64,000 bases of DNA, from the NCBI GenBank assembly GCA_900068845.1, contig CEFQ01000005.1, forward strand, positions 62,001 to 126,000, written 5' to 3'. Below the pieces are notes generated by a model. It had not been told where the DNA came from, did not search any database, and saw nothing but the letters and a program-made list of their open reading frames with translations. This DNA comes from Enterobacter ludwigii. GTDB taxonomy: Bacteria > Pseudomonadota > Gammaproteobacteria > Enterobacterales > Enterobacteriaceae. This document shows, piece after piece, positions 36,452 to 45,483 of the stretch. Within the stretch, counting starts at the first letter, position 1. The number at the start of each line of letters is the position of its first letter. The translations under genes were made by a program, and so were the position numbers.

Positions 36452-37888
36452 ATGACAACACACCATCAACATTATATAAATGGCGCGTTTGTTGCCGATC
36501 ACAATGACAAGTGGATAGAAGTGATTAACCCGGCGACCGAAGCGTTACTGTCACGCGTGCCGGAAGGCAGTAAACGCGATGCCGCGCTGGCGATTGATGC
36601 CGCAGAGGTGGCGCAGCCGGAATGGGAGGCCTTACCTGCGGTTGAACGCGGCAACTGGCTGCGCAAAATTGCCGTCGCTATTCGTCAGCGTGAACCGGAA
36701 TTAACCGCCACTATCGTTGCTGAAGGAGGCAAAACTCAGGGCCTGGCGCAAACCGAAGTCATGTTTACCGCCGATTATCTTGATTACATGGCCGAATGGG
36801 CACGCCGCTACGATGGCGAAATCGTGAACAGCGATCGTCCCAACGAAAATATCTTCGTGTTCAGGAAAGCGATTGGCGTTACCACTGGCATTCTGCCGTG
36901 GAACTTCCCCTTCTTCCTGATTGCGCGCAAAGCCGCACCAGCGCTGGTAACCGGCAATACCATCGTCATTAAACCCAGTGAACTGACGCCCAACAATGCA
37001 GCGATATTCGCACAAATTATTGATGACATTGGCCTGCCTAAGGGCGTGATCAACGTTGTTTATGGTTATGGTCCTGAGATTGGTCAGGAGCTGGCAGGCA
37101 ACCCGAAAGTCGGTCTGGTGAGCCTCACCGGCAGCGTCAACGCCGGTATCGCCACCATGGAAGCCGCAGCGAAAAATGTGACCAAAGTGTCACTGGAGCT
37201 AGGCGGAAAAGCGCCGGCTATCGTGATGGATGACGCCGATCTTGATCTGGCGGTCAAAGCCATCGTCAGCTCCCGTGTGATCAACACTGGACAAGTGTGT
37301 AACTGTGCTGAGCGCGTTTACGTGCAGGAAGGCATTTACGATCGTTTTATCAGCGCGCTGACCACCGCCATGCAGCAGGTGAAGTTTGGTAATCCGGCCG
37401 AACAGAATGATATCGATATGGGCCCGCTGATCACTGCGGCCGCATTGGAACGCGTTGAGCAGAAAGTGGCGAACGCCGTCGCGGATGGCGGAAAAGTGGT
37501 ATTGGGCGGCAAGCGCGCTGGCGGCAAAGGCTTCTATTTTGAGCCAACGATCATCACGGGCGTGCGTCAGGATATGGAGATCATGCAGCAGGAGATTTTT
37601 GGCCCGGTTCTGCCGGTGATGACGTTTAAAACCCTTGATGAAGCCGTAGCGCTGGCAAATGACTGCGAATACGGTCTGACCTCATCGATTTACACCCAAA
37701 ATCTCAACACCGCAATGGTGGCACTGCGCAAGTTGAAGTTTGGCGAAACCTACATTAATCGCGAGAACTTCGAGGCGATGCAAGGTTTCCATGCTGGCTG
37801 GCGTAAATCAGGCATTGGTGGCGCCGACGGCCGTCACGGTTTAGACGAGTTTTTACAGACGCACGTGGCCTACTTGCAGTTTTCGTAA
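36452..37888 (+). CDS. aldA: Lactaldehyde dehydrogenase
   Basis: A 478-residue NAD-dependent aldehyde dehydrogenase. ATG 36452 (MTTHHQHYINGAFV) matches the E. coli AldA start; the longer reading upstream is unsupported. The catalytic cysteine is C283 in INTGQVCNCAERV, equivalent to C285 of E. coli. The general-base glutamate is in VSLELGGKAPAI, and the C-terminal YINRENFEAMQGFHAGWRKSG is diagnostic. It oxidises L-lactaldehyde, the product of RhaD, to L-lactate under aerobic conditions. Its place 1 kb from rhaT completes the rhamnose pathway locally; E. coli has aldA far from rha. Confidence 0.94.
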   Translation: MTTHHQHYINGAFVADHNDKWIEVINPATEALLSRVPEGSKRDAALAIDAAEVAQPEWEALPAVERGNWLRKIAVAIRQREPELTATIVAEGGKTQGLAQTEVMFTADYLDYMAEWARRYDGEIVNSDRPNENIFVFRKAIGVTTGILPWNFPFFLIARKAAPALVTGNTIVIKPSELTPNNAAIFAQIIDDIGLPKGVINVVYGYGPEIGQELAGNPKVGLVSLTGSVNAGIATMEAAAKNVTKVSLELGGKAPAIVMDDADLDLAVKAIVSSRVINTGQVCNCAERVYVQEGIYDRFISALTTAMQQVKFGNPAEQNDIDMGPLITAAALERVEQKVANAVADGGKVVLGGKRAGGKGFYFEPTIITGVRQDMEIMQQEIFGPVLPVMTFKTLDEAVALANDCEYGLTSSIYTQNLNTAMVALRKLKFGETYINRENFEAMQGFHAGWRKSGIGGADGRHGLDEFLQTHVAYLQFS

Positions 37889-37898
37889 GGTGGAAAAT

Positions 37899-37924
37899 CC
37901 AGGTCGCCGTTAAAGGCGACCTGG
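37899..37924. repeat. Palindromic repeat between aldA and the MHS transporter
   Basis: CCAGGTCGCC (37899-37908), loop GTTAAA, GGCGACCTGG (37915-37924): a perfect 10-base stem between convergent genes. It contains the GGTCGCC core of the repeat family at 2961, 3320 and 12564, and may also serve as a terminator, although no T run follows. Confidence 0.6.
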
Positions 37925-37930
37925 TGGTTA

Positions 37931-39205
37931 TCAGGAGATGCGCTTCTGGCTGCGCAGCAGCGCCAGGCCGCTTAACACCGACATCGCCATCAGATAATAC
38001 CCCGGCGCCAGACTGGTACCGGTTGCGCTAATCAGCAGCGTACAAATCAGCGGTGCGAAGCCACCAAATACTGTGACCGCCACGTTATAACTGATCGCCA
38101 TCCCGCTGGCTCGCGTGCCAATCGGGAACAAATCCGCCATCACCGACGGCACGGTTGAGAAGTAGATCGACTTGAGCAGCGCCATCCAGCACACCAGTAG
38201 AATCAGCGTAGTTGGCGTGGTGTGTTCAACCACCAGCTTGAATGCCGGATAAATAGTGACGATCAGCAGGATCAATGAGCCCCACATCAGCGGCACGCGC
38301 CCCACGCGCTCGGCCCATAGACCCATCATTGGCGTTACCACCGTCAAAATCACGCCCGCCAACAATGTCGCGGTAAACGCCACGCTGCCCGACAGGTGCA
38401 GATTTTTGGTGGCATAGGTTGGCACATAGTTGAGCATGTAGTTAACCGCCGTCGAGATCACCATCAAGCCGATAGCCAGTAGCATCAGTTCCTTCTGGCG
38501 ACCAAACAGGCTCTTCAGCGGCGCCGCTTCCGGTTTGTGCTCAGCAAAGCTCGCTGGCTCATGGACGTGACGTCGAATGTAAATTCCCAGCGGACCAATC
38601 AGCAGGCCGAACGCGAACGGAATACGCCAGCCCCAATCCTGAATCTGGCTTTCGGTAAGAATCTGCGTCAATCCCAGACCAAACGCCGACGCCATTAAGG
38701 TACTGGCCCCTTGCGTGGCGAACTGCCAGCTGGCAATAAAGGCTTTACGCTCAGGGAAGTGCTCAACCAGGAATGCCGTTGAGCTGCCAAATTCGCCACC
38801 GGCAGAAAAACCCTGCACCAGACGCGCCAGCAAAATCAGCAGCGGTGCCATCAGGCCAATGCTGCTGTAGCTCGGCATAAAAGTGATGACCGCGCCGCCG
38901 AGCATCATCAGGTTAATCGACAACAGCAGCGCTTTTTTTCGGCCGTGGCGGTCAGCATAGTTGCCCAGCACAATGGCGCCCAGCGGACGAATCAGGAACG
39001 ATACGCCAAAACTGCCAAAGGTCAGCAACATCGAGACCGACGGATCGCTGGTGGGAAAGAAGGCATGCGCAATGTAACTGGCAAAAAAGCCGTACACGGC
39101 AATATCGAACCACTCCAGCGCGTTACCGATACAGGTCGCGAACAGCGTTTTATGAAGGTTCGGTTTGGTCGTATTCAGTGGCATTGCCGTATTCAATGTA
39201 CTCAT
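37931..39205 (-). CDS. MHS-family (MFS) metabolite:H+ symporter
   Basis: A 424-residue transporter of the metabolite:H+ symporter group with 12 expected helices. CIGNALEWFDIAVYGFFASYIA and FGVSFLIRPLGAIVLGNYAD are the group's N-terminal signature. DRHGRKKALLLSI is motif A and LVQGFSAGGEFGSS follows. Relatives carry citrate, ketoglutarate, proline/betaine and shikimate, so the substrate is probably a small acid or amino acid derivative. Its ATG overlaps the stop of the M20 peptidase by ATGA, so the two form an operon and the transporter may import what the hydrolase cleaves. Confidence 0.85.
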   Translation of the reverse strand: MSTLNTAMPLNTTKPNLHKTLFATCIGNALEWFDIAVYGFFASYIAHAFFPTSDPSVSMLLTFGSFGVSFLIRPLGAIVLGNYADRHGRKKALLLSINLMMLGGAVITFMPSYSSIGLMAPLLILLARLVQGFSAGGEFGSSTAFLVEHFPERKAFIASWQFATQGASTLMASAFGLGLTQILTESQIQDWGWRIPFAFGLLIGPLGIYIRRHVHEPASFAEHKPEAAPLKSLFGRQKELMLLAIGLMVISTAVNYMLNYVPTYATKNLHLSGSVAFTATLLAGVILTVVTPMMGLWAERVGRVPLMWGSLILLIVTIYPAFKLVVEHTTPTTLILLVCWMALLKSIYFSTVPSVMADLFPIGTRASGMAISYNVAVTVFGGFAPLICTLLISATGTSLAPGYYLMAMSVLSGLALLRSQKRIS

Positions 39206-40623
39206 TGGCCACCCCCAATGTGCGCCCGATGCTGCGCCACCAGTTCCGTGCCCTGCTCACCGAGATCCCACAGTAGGCGCGTCATGATCTGCAGGCCTTC
39301 GCGGGCAATCGATTTCAGCATATGTTCGTTAACACCGTGCTGGCCGCAGGCCGGATACGAGTGCGGCACCCACAAGGTTGGCAAGCCGAGGATGTCAGAG
39401 AACACGTCATTGGGCAGTGAACCGCCGAGATTAGGCAGCAGCGCCGGTTTCTTGCCGCTGGTTTCTGCCATGCTGCTCAGCACCCAATTGACCAGCGGAT
39501 CGGTGGGATCGAGGCGGGTCGCTGGCGATCCGCGCATAAACTCCACCTGCACATAGCCAAAACCGTGCTGTTGCAGATGCGCGCGCACATGTTGAGCAAG
39601 GTTTTCCCAATCGGTACCGACCACAAAGCGCAGCTGACACACGGCGGTGGCGCTGCCCGGAATGGCATTCATCGGACGCGCCGGATTGCCGGTGAGGAAT
39701 GACAACACTTCCAGCGTGTTCCAGCCATACAGGCGTTCAGTTGGCGTCAATCCTGGCTCGCCCCAGTTGACGTCAATATCGGGATCGCCTGGCATGCCGC
39801 CCACCTCGATATCGCCAAGAATGTCGCGCACCTGCGGCGTTAAAGAGTTGGGTTTCAGCGCATCAACCTGCAACACGCCCTGTGCATTGACCAGCGACGC
39901 GAGCGCGTTAGCCAACTGCGTCCCCGGATTGCTCAACAACCCGCCCCAATTGCCAGAGTGATAGGCGTTATCACGCGCATTGACGGTTAACCGGAAATTA
40001 ACCGCACCGCGTGAACCCAGGAATAGCGTGGGGCGGATCGCGTTGAGACGTGGGCCGTCAGAGGCAATAAACAGATCGGCTTGCAACAGATCGCCATGCT
40101 GCTGGCACAGCTGCGCCAGTCCCGGTGAGCTAATCTCTTCGCCCATCTCGAACAGTATTTTGCAGTTAAAGCCCAGACTGCCGCCGCGCACATTAAACAC
40201 CTGCTCCAATGCCGCCAGATTGACAGAGTGTTGGCCCTTATTATCGGCGCTGCCGCGCGCATACCAGCGATCGTCCTCTTCAACCATCTGCCACGGCGAT
40301 AAGCCGTCGCGCCAGTTCTCATCATCGCCAAATACCACGTCGCCATGGCCATAACTGAGCAAGGTGGGCAGTGCCGGATCTTCAATGCGTATCGCCACGA
40401 GGAACGGTCGATGAGCGGCTTCCGGGTTGGCGATGAAATGCAACGTGAAGCCAAGCGCAATCAGCTGCGGACCGATTTCATCCTGCAAATAGCGCTGTAA
40501 TTCGCTGTCACGATCCTCGCGCTGGCTTTCGGTGCGTTGTGCCACACGACGCGCCAAAATACGCTGAAACTCCCCGCTGTCAAAATAAGCGGTGGCCTGT
40601 TGAACCGCCTGTAGTGCTGTCAT
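39202..40623 (-). CDS. M20 family metallopeptidase
   Basis: A 473-residue zinc hydrolase of the ArgE/DapE/CPG2 class. The start at ATG 40623 (MTALQAVQQATAYFD) is chosen over an upstream TTG-type reading that enters the promoter. Metal-site landmarks are LLSYGHGDVVFGD (His and Asp), WYARGSADNKGQ and EMGEEISSPGL, with a C-terminal PACGQHGVNEHM. Members cleave dipeptides, N-acyl amino acids or carbamoyl compounds. The coupled MHS transporter and divergent LysR regulator suggest use of an external amide or dipeptide, which I cannot name. Confidence 0.85.
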   Translation of the reverse strand: MTALQAVQQATAYFDSGEFQRILARRVAQRTESQREDRDSELQRYLQDEIGPQLIALGFTLHFIANPEAAHRPFLVAIRIEDPALPTLLSYGHGDVVFGDDENWRDGLSPWQMVEEDDRWYARGSADNKGQHSVNLAALEQVFNVRGGSLGFNCKILFEMGEEISSPGLAQLCQQHGDLLQADLFIASDGPRLNAIRPTLFLGSRGAVNFRLTVNARDNAYHSGNWGGLLSNPGTQLANALASLVNAQGVLQVDALKPNSLTPQVRDILGDIEVGGMPGDPDIDVNWGEPGLTPTERLYGWNTLEVLSFLTGNPARPMNAIPGSATAVCQLRFVVGTDWENLAQHVRAHLQQHGFGYVQVEFMRGSPATRLDPTDPLVNWVLSSMAETSGKKPALLPNLGGSLPNDVFSDILGLPTLWVPHSYPACGQHGVNEHMLKSIAREGLQIMTRLLWDLGEQGTELVAQHRAHIGGGQ

Positions 40624-40708
40624 GTTTGCCCTGTCTTTTATTGTTATGTCGTTAACGCATCTTTGCGGAAACAATGCTTTGCCACAATTATCAATTTATC
40701 GAGTAAGA

Positions 40709-40725
40709 TTTGCTTTTAAAGCAAA
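40709..40725. promoter_or_regulatory. LysR-type operator candidate
   Basis: TTTGCTTT (40709-40716), T, AAAGCAAA (40718-40725): perfect 8-base arms, containing the LysR pattern T-N11-A (T40711, A40723). It lies between the divergent M20 and LysR genes, 46 bases before the LysR ATG. Confidence 0.6.
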
Positions 40726-40771
40726 GCTAACCTGCCCGATTTCGAAGCATGCACCACCATGAGGCATTGGC

Positions 40772-41698
40772 ATGTTAAGCAGTGAAATTCGCTATTTTCT
40801 CGCCGTAGCCAATACCGGCTCGCTCAGCGCCGCCAGTGAGCAGCTGTTTGTGGCGGTATCGGCTATCAGTCGGCAAATTCAGCGGCTGGAGAACCAGGTT
40901 GGCGTACCGCTTTTTGCGCGGCACGCGCGCGGCATGGTGTTGAATGAAGCTGGCGAGATCTTCGCGCATCACGTGCGCAAGAATCTGCTGGATATGGAGT
41001 ACGCGCTGGCAGAGATTAAGGGACTGAAAGCGGTGCGCCGCACGCTGATCCGTGTGGCCTGTACCGATGGGCTGGCGTTTACCCTCATGCCTCGTTTGAT
41101 CGCTGATTTTCGCCATGACAATCCGGGTGTGCTGTTTGATGTGAAGGTCGCCAGTACGCAAGGCGTGGCGGAAGCACTGCGCAACGGTGAGTGTGACGTG
41201 GCGCTGCAGTTTAGCCTGCACGCTGAACGTGGCGTGGACGTCATGGGTTCGTGGCCAGCACCGGTATTAATCGTCATGCATCAAACGCATCCGTTAGCAA
41301 GCGCGCCACAGGTCACGCTCGCCGATTTGAGTCACTATCCGCTGGCCTTACCGCAGCAAAACACCACCGTGCGACAACTGTTTGAGCTGGCCAGTCATAT
41401 GAATGGCAGCCTGGTTGAACCGGTGATGACCTGCGATACCTTCTCGATGCTGTTTCAATTTCTACTGCGCACGCCGCAGGCAGTGACAATCTGTAGCGCG
41501 TTTACCGTGCTGCAAGAGGCTGAAACGCACGGTTTGATTTTGCGCTCGGTGGGCATTGATCAGCTGAGCCAGCGTACGTTGCAGCTACAGACGCAATCAG
41601 GGCGGCCTCGCAGTGCCGCCCTGAATGTGTTTCTTACCTATTTGCTGCAGCAGCTGGATGCGCTTGAGGAACCTCTGCGCCAGCGCTGGAAGCCGTAA
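40772..41698 (+). CDS. LysR-type regulator of the M20/MHS operon
   Basis: A 308-residue LysR regulator. The winged helix-turn-helix runs from IRYFLAVANTGSLSAASEQL to ISRQIQRLENQVGVPLFARH (about residues 6-51). The effector domain begins around RTLIRVACTDGLAF. It is divergent from the M20-MHS operon with a palindromic LysR box between, so it most likely controls that operon and itself. Its 3' end almost touches the convergent DppA-like gene (1-base gap). Confidence 0.85.
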   Translation: MLSSEIRYFLAVANTGSLSAASEQLFVAVSAISRQIQRLENQVGVPLFARHARGMVLNEAGEIFAHHVRKNLLDMEYALAEIKGLKAVRRTLIRVACTDGLAFTLMPRLIADFRHDNPGVLFDVKVASTQGVAEALRNGECDVALQFSLHAERGVDVMGSWPAPVLIVMHQTHPLASAPQVTLADLSHYPLALPQQNTTVRQLFELASHMNGSLVEPVMTCDTFSMLFQFLLRTPQAVTICSAFTVLQEAETHGLILRSVGIDQLSQRTLQLQTQSGRPRSAALNVFLTYLLQQLDALEEPLRQRWKP

Positions 41699-41699
41699 C

Positions 41700-43295
41700 T
41701 CAGTTCTTGATATCCACCGGATAGAAGATGTGTTTACCGAACGGATCAACCTGATAACCACTCACCGATTTGCGCACCGGCTCAAAGATGGTTGAGTGAG
41801 CAATCATGACCGCGGGCATTTGGTCATGCATGATCTGCTGGGCTTGCTGATAAAGCGCGACGCGTTTGTCATGATTCTGCTCAGCGCGTGCTTCGGTAAT
41901 GATCTTCTCAAACGGCTGATAACACCATTTCGACGAGTTGGAACCGCCATTCGCCGAGGTGCAGCTGTAGAGCGGGCCGAAGAAGTTATCCGGATCGCCG
42001 GTCGCCGTGGTCCAGCCCATCAGCGCCGCTTGATGTTCGCCGCCTTTCACGCGCTTCAGGTATTCGCCCCACTCATAGCTGACGATATTGGCTTTGATGC
42101 CCACTTTGGCCCAGTCCGCCTGAATCATCTCCGCCATCCGTCGCGCATTCGGATTATACGGTCGCTGTACCGGCATCGCCCACAGCGCGATTTCGGTGCC
42201 GGGCTTAATCCCCGCTTCCTGCAGCAGCGCTTTGGCTTTCTCCGGATCGTAGTCGTAATCTTTCAACGCTTTATCCGCACTCCACACGTCCGGTGGCAGG
42301 ATGTTTTTTGCCACCGTGCCGGTGCCTTTAAAAATGGCATCGATGATCGCCTGCTTGTTAATGGCCAGCGCCAGCGCCTGACGCACTTTAACGTTATCCA
42401 GCGGCGCCTTGGTGGTGTTGAACGACAGGAAGCCGGTATTCAGTCCCGATTTCTGTTCCAGCGTTAAATCTGGATTGGTGCGCATCTTCTCCAGATCGGC
42501 CGGATTAGGGAACGGCATAATCTGGCATTCGTTCTTCTCCAGCTTGGCGTAACGCACCGACGCGTCCGGCGTGATGGAGAAGACAATACGATCGAGTTTC
42601 GCCTTGCCCTGCCAGTATTCCGGGAAGGCTTTGTAGAGGATGCGCGAATCTTTTTGGTACTGCACCAGCTCAAACGGTCCGGTACCGATCGGCTCCATAT
42701 CGACCTTCTCCGGCGTGCCCGCCTTCAGCATCTGGTCGGCGTATTCTGCCGAATGAATCGACGCAAAATACCAGGCTAAGTCGGCGAGGAAAGGCGCTTC
42801 GGCGTGGGCCAAGGTGATGCGTACCGTATGGTCATCGACCTTCTCAATGTGGGTGATCAGCTTCGCCAGTTCGAGGCTTTCGAAGTTGGCGTAGTTACCG
42901 CCGGAGACATTGTGGTACGGATTTTTCGCATCCATCTGGCGCATAAATGAGAAAATCACGTCATCGGCATTAAAATCGCGCGACGGCTTAAACAGCTTGT
43001 TGCTCTGGAATTTCACGCCTTTACGCAGATGGAAGGTATAGACCTTGCCATCCGGGCTGATATCCCAGCTTTCTGCCAGGCTGGGCACCAGTTCGGTGGT
43101 GCCGGGGGTGAAATCAACCAAACGATTGAAAATCGGCACCGCGCTGGCATCCACGCTGGTCCCTGACGTGTACAACTGGGGATTAAAGTTCTCCGGCGAT
43201 CCTTCAGAACAGTAGACCAGCGTTTTTGCTGAAACCCCGCCCGCGACCGCCAATCCGATTGCAGTGAGAGTGAGATTTGCCATCATTTTTTTCAT
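41700..43295 (-). CDS. DppA-like dipeptide-binding protein, orphan
   Basis: A 531-residue periplasmic peptide-binding protein of ABC importer family 5. I use the second ATG (43295), because GAGGA is only 2 bases from the first (43298). The signal peptide ends GGVSA before KTLVYCSEGSPENFNPQLYTSGT, the same mature start as E. coli DppA. Blocks LWAMPVQRPYNPNARRMAEM and YEWGEYLKR are almost the same as in DppA. No dppBCDF permease or ATPase genes are nearby, so it probably shares a distant Dpp importer. It faces pepT across 126 bases. Confidence 0.85.
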   Translation of the reverse strand: MKKMMANLTLTAIGLAVAGGVSAKTLVYCSEGSPENFNPQLYTSGTSVDASAVPIFNRLVDFTPGTTELVPSLAESWDISPDGKVYTFHLRKGVKFQSNKLFKPSRDFNADDVIFSFMRQMDAKNPYHNVSGGNYANFESLELAKLITHIEKVDDHTVRITLAHAEAPFLADLAWYFASIHSAEYADQMLKAGTPEKVDMEPIGTGPFELVQYQKDSRILYKAFPEYWQGKAKLDRIVFSITPDASVRYAKLEKNECQIMPFPNPADLEKMRTNPDLTLEQKSGLNTGFLSFNTTKAPLDNVKVRQALALAINKQAIIDAIFKGTGTVAKNILPPDVWSADKALKDYDYDPEKAKALLQEAGIKPGTEIALWAMPVQRPYNPNARRMAEMIQADWAKVGIKANIVSYEWGEYLKRVKGGEHQAALMGWTTATGDPDNFFGPLYSCTSANGGSNSSKWCYQPFEKIITEARAEQNHDKRVALYQQAQQIMHDQMPAVMIAHSTIFEPVRKSVSGYQVDPFGKHIFYPVDIKN

Positions 43296-43421
43296 CATGA
43301 TCCTCGCTTTTTATTGACTTCCATGAGCCAGCTTCGTTATTTAGTGTTCATCTGACTAATAAATAACATGATTTAACCATCACGCGTACTACAGACGCCG
43401 CAATGCTAATAAGGAATTGTG

Positions 43422-44648
43422 ATGACAGACCAACTTGCCAGCCAATTGACCCAGCGTTTCTATCGTTATCTGGCGGTTTCCAGCCAGAGCGATGCCAAAT
43501 CAACCACGCTGCCGAGTACGCCGTCCCAACATGCGATGGCGGAGTTACTGGCTAAGGAACTGGGCGAACTGGGATTGCAGGATATTGTGATTGACCAGCA
43601 CGCCACGGTCACCGCGGTGAAACCCGGTAATCGCCCTGATGCGCCGCGTATCGGCTTTATTACCCACATTGATACCGTTGATGTCGGCCTGTCGCCGGAT
43701 ATCCGCCCACAAACCCTGACGTTCAGCGGTGAAGATCTCTGCCTCAACAGCACGCAAGATATCTGGCTGCGCGTGGCGGAACACCCAGAAATTAGACCCT
43801 ATCTCGGTCAGGAGATTATCTTTAGCGACGGCACCAGCGTGCTCGGCGCGGACAACAAAGCCGCGGTCACGGTGGTGATGACGCTGCTGGAGAACCTGCG
43901 AGGTGATCACGGTGATATCGTGGTGGCGTTTGTGCCTGATGAGGAAATTGGCCTGCGCGGCGCCAAAGCGCTTGATTTGGAGCAGCGCTTTAACGTCGAT
44001 TTCGCCTGGACAATTGACTGCTGCGAGCTGGGTGAAGTGGTGTATGAAAACTTTAACGCTGCCGCTGCTGAGTTGGTGTTTACCGGTGTGCCCGCGCACC
44101 CCATGTCGGGCAAAGGGGTGTTAGTCAATCCGCTGCTGATGGCGCATGACTTCATCTCCCGCTTTGATCGTTTAAAAACCCCTGAGCATACTGAAGGTCG
44201 CGAAGGCTATATCTGGTTTAACGATATGCAGGCCAACGCTAGCCGCGCGGTATTAAAAGCCTCGATTCGTGATTTCGATTTGCAGGGTTTTGATGCCAAA
44301 AAACAACAATTGGTGGAAGTGGCTGATGAGATTGCCGCGCGTTATCCCACCGGCCACGTGGCGCTCACCATCAACGATACGTACAGCAATATCAGTAATG
44401 CGATTGGTGAAGATCGTCGCGCCATTGATTTGATTTTTGCCGCGCTGGAGCAGGTTGGCGTGGAACCCAAAGTGATCCCGATGCGGGGTGGCACCGATGG
44501 TGCAGCGCTATCAGCGAAGGGATTACTGACGCCAAATTTCTTCACTGGCGCGCACAATTTCCATTCACGCTTTGAGTTCTTGCCGATTCCATCATTTGTG
44601 AAGTCATATCAGGTGGCCGAAGCGTTGTGTTATTTAGCAGCGAAATAA
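43422..44648 (+). CDS. pepT: Peptidase T
   Basis: A 408-residue cytoplasmic tripeptidase with a two-zinc M20 site. ATG 43422 (6 bases from AAGGA) is preferred to GTG 43419; length equals E. coli PepT (408). Zinc landmarks are FITHIDTVDVG, VLGADNKAAVTV, VPDEEIGLRGA and GAHNFHSRFEFLPI. It removes the N-terminal residue of tripeptides. It is divergent from a dipeptide-binding protein gene, a sensible uptake and breakdown pairing, and ends in a strong terminator. Confidence 0.95.
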   Translation: MTDQLASQLTQRFYRYLAVSSQSDAKSTTLPSTPSQHAMAELLAKELGELGLQDIVIDQHATVTAVKPGNRPDAPRIGFITHIDTVDVGLSPDIRPQTLTFSGEDLCLNSTQDIWLRVAEHPEIRPYLGQEIIFSDGTSVLGADNKAAVTVVMTLLENLRGDHGDIVVAFVPDEEIGLRGAKALDLEQRFNVDFAWTIDCCELGEVVYENFNAAAAELVFTGVPAHPMSGKGVLVNPLLMAHDFISRFDRLKTPEHTEGREGYIWFNDMQANASRAVLKASIRDFDLQGFDAKKQQLVEVADEIAARYPTGHVALTINDTYSNISNAIGEDRRAIDLIFAALEQVGVEPKVIPMRGGTDGAALSAKGLLTPNFFTGAHNFHSRFEFLPIPSFVKSYQVAEALCYLAAK

Positions 44649-44651
44649 ACC

Positions 44652-44682
44652 AAAAAGGTCGTCATAACTGACGACCTTTTTT
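44652..44682. terminator. Bidirectional terminator between pepT and the amino acid binding protein
   Basis: AAAAAGGTCGTCA (44652-44664), loop TAAC, TGACGACCTTTTT (44669-44681): 13 paired bases with T runs in both directions. Confidence 0.9.
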
Positions 44683-44687
44683 ACAGG

Positions 44688-45467
44688 TTATTTGCTGGCT
44701 GCAACATCAATTCCCGGGAAGAACTTCGCCGCCAGTTTAGTGACGGTGCCATCGGTTTGCACCTTGGTGATGGCCGCATCCAGCTCTTGTTTCAGTTTGG
44801 CATCGCCTTTACGCAGGCCAAAACCGATCCCGGTGCCGAGAATGGTGTCATCTTCAACCGGCTTGCCCGCAAAGGCGAAACCTTTACCCTGCGGCTTTTC
44901 GAGGAAGCCCGATTGACCCGCAGCAGACATCACCAGCGTGCCGTCAAGACGACCGGCAACCATGTCGTTGTAAACCTGGTTCTGATCCTGGTAAGAGGTC
45001 ACGGTTACGCCCTGCGCTTCCCAGTGCTTCTTAGCATAGGTTTCCTGAATAGAACCCTGCAGCACACCGATGTTTTTGCCTTTCAATGATTCAGCGGTTG
45101 GCAACAGCTTCTCGCCCTCTTTCACGATCAGCATGGTCGGAATGCGGTAAATCGGCTTGGTGAAGTCGATGCTTTTCGCACGCGCTTCGGTAATGTTCAT
45201 TGCGGAGTTGATGGCATCGAATTTTTTCGCCTGCAGCGCCGGAATCAGCGCATCAAAGCTGCTCTCCACCCATTTACAGTCGAAGTTGCCCACCTGACAA
45301 ATTGCTTTACCGAGTTCAATATCGAAACCTTCCAGTTCGCCCTGCGCGTTGCGGCTCTCAAATGGCGGATACTGCGATTCCAGACCATAACGTAAGGTTT
45401 CCTGCGCCAGCGCGTGCGCCGAGGTCAGCATGCCGAGAGCGACAAACAGTGCGTTCAATTTTTTCAT
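44688..45467 (-). CDS. Polar amino acid ABC importer binding protein, orphan
   Basis: A 259-residue periplasmic binding protein. ATG 45467 gives a signal peptide (MKKLNALFVALGMLTSAHALA) before QETLRYGLESQYPPFES. Family 3 blocks GFDIELGKAICQ, DALIPALQAKKFDAINSAMN and IGVLQGSIQETYAKKHW resemble ArgT/HisJ-type proteins for basic or polar amino acids. It is 16 bases downstream of the aminotransferase gene and in the same operon. No permease or ATPase is linked, so it must use an importer encoded elsewhere. Confidence 0.85.
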   Translation of the reverse strand: MKKLNALFVALGMLTSAHALAQETLRYGLESQYPPFESRNAQGELEGFDIELGKAICQVGNFDCKWVESSFDALIPALQAKKFDAINSAMNITEARAKSIDFTKPIYRIPTMLIVKEGEKLLPTAESLKGKNIGVLQGSIQETYAKKHWEAQGVTVTSYQDQNQVYNDMVAGRLDGTLVMSAAGQSGFLEKPQGKGFAFAGKPVEDDTILGTGIGFGLRKGDAKLKQELDAAITKVQTDGTVTKLAAKFFPGIDVAASK

Positions 45468-45483
45468 TATATTTACCCCTAAG

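Noticed and set aside
41796..42467. 223-residue + frame opposite the DppA-like gene
   Set aside because: Arg/His-rich shadow frame; the DppA-like gene is conserved along its whole length.
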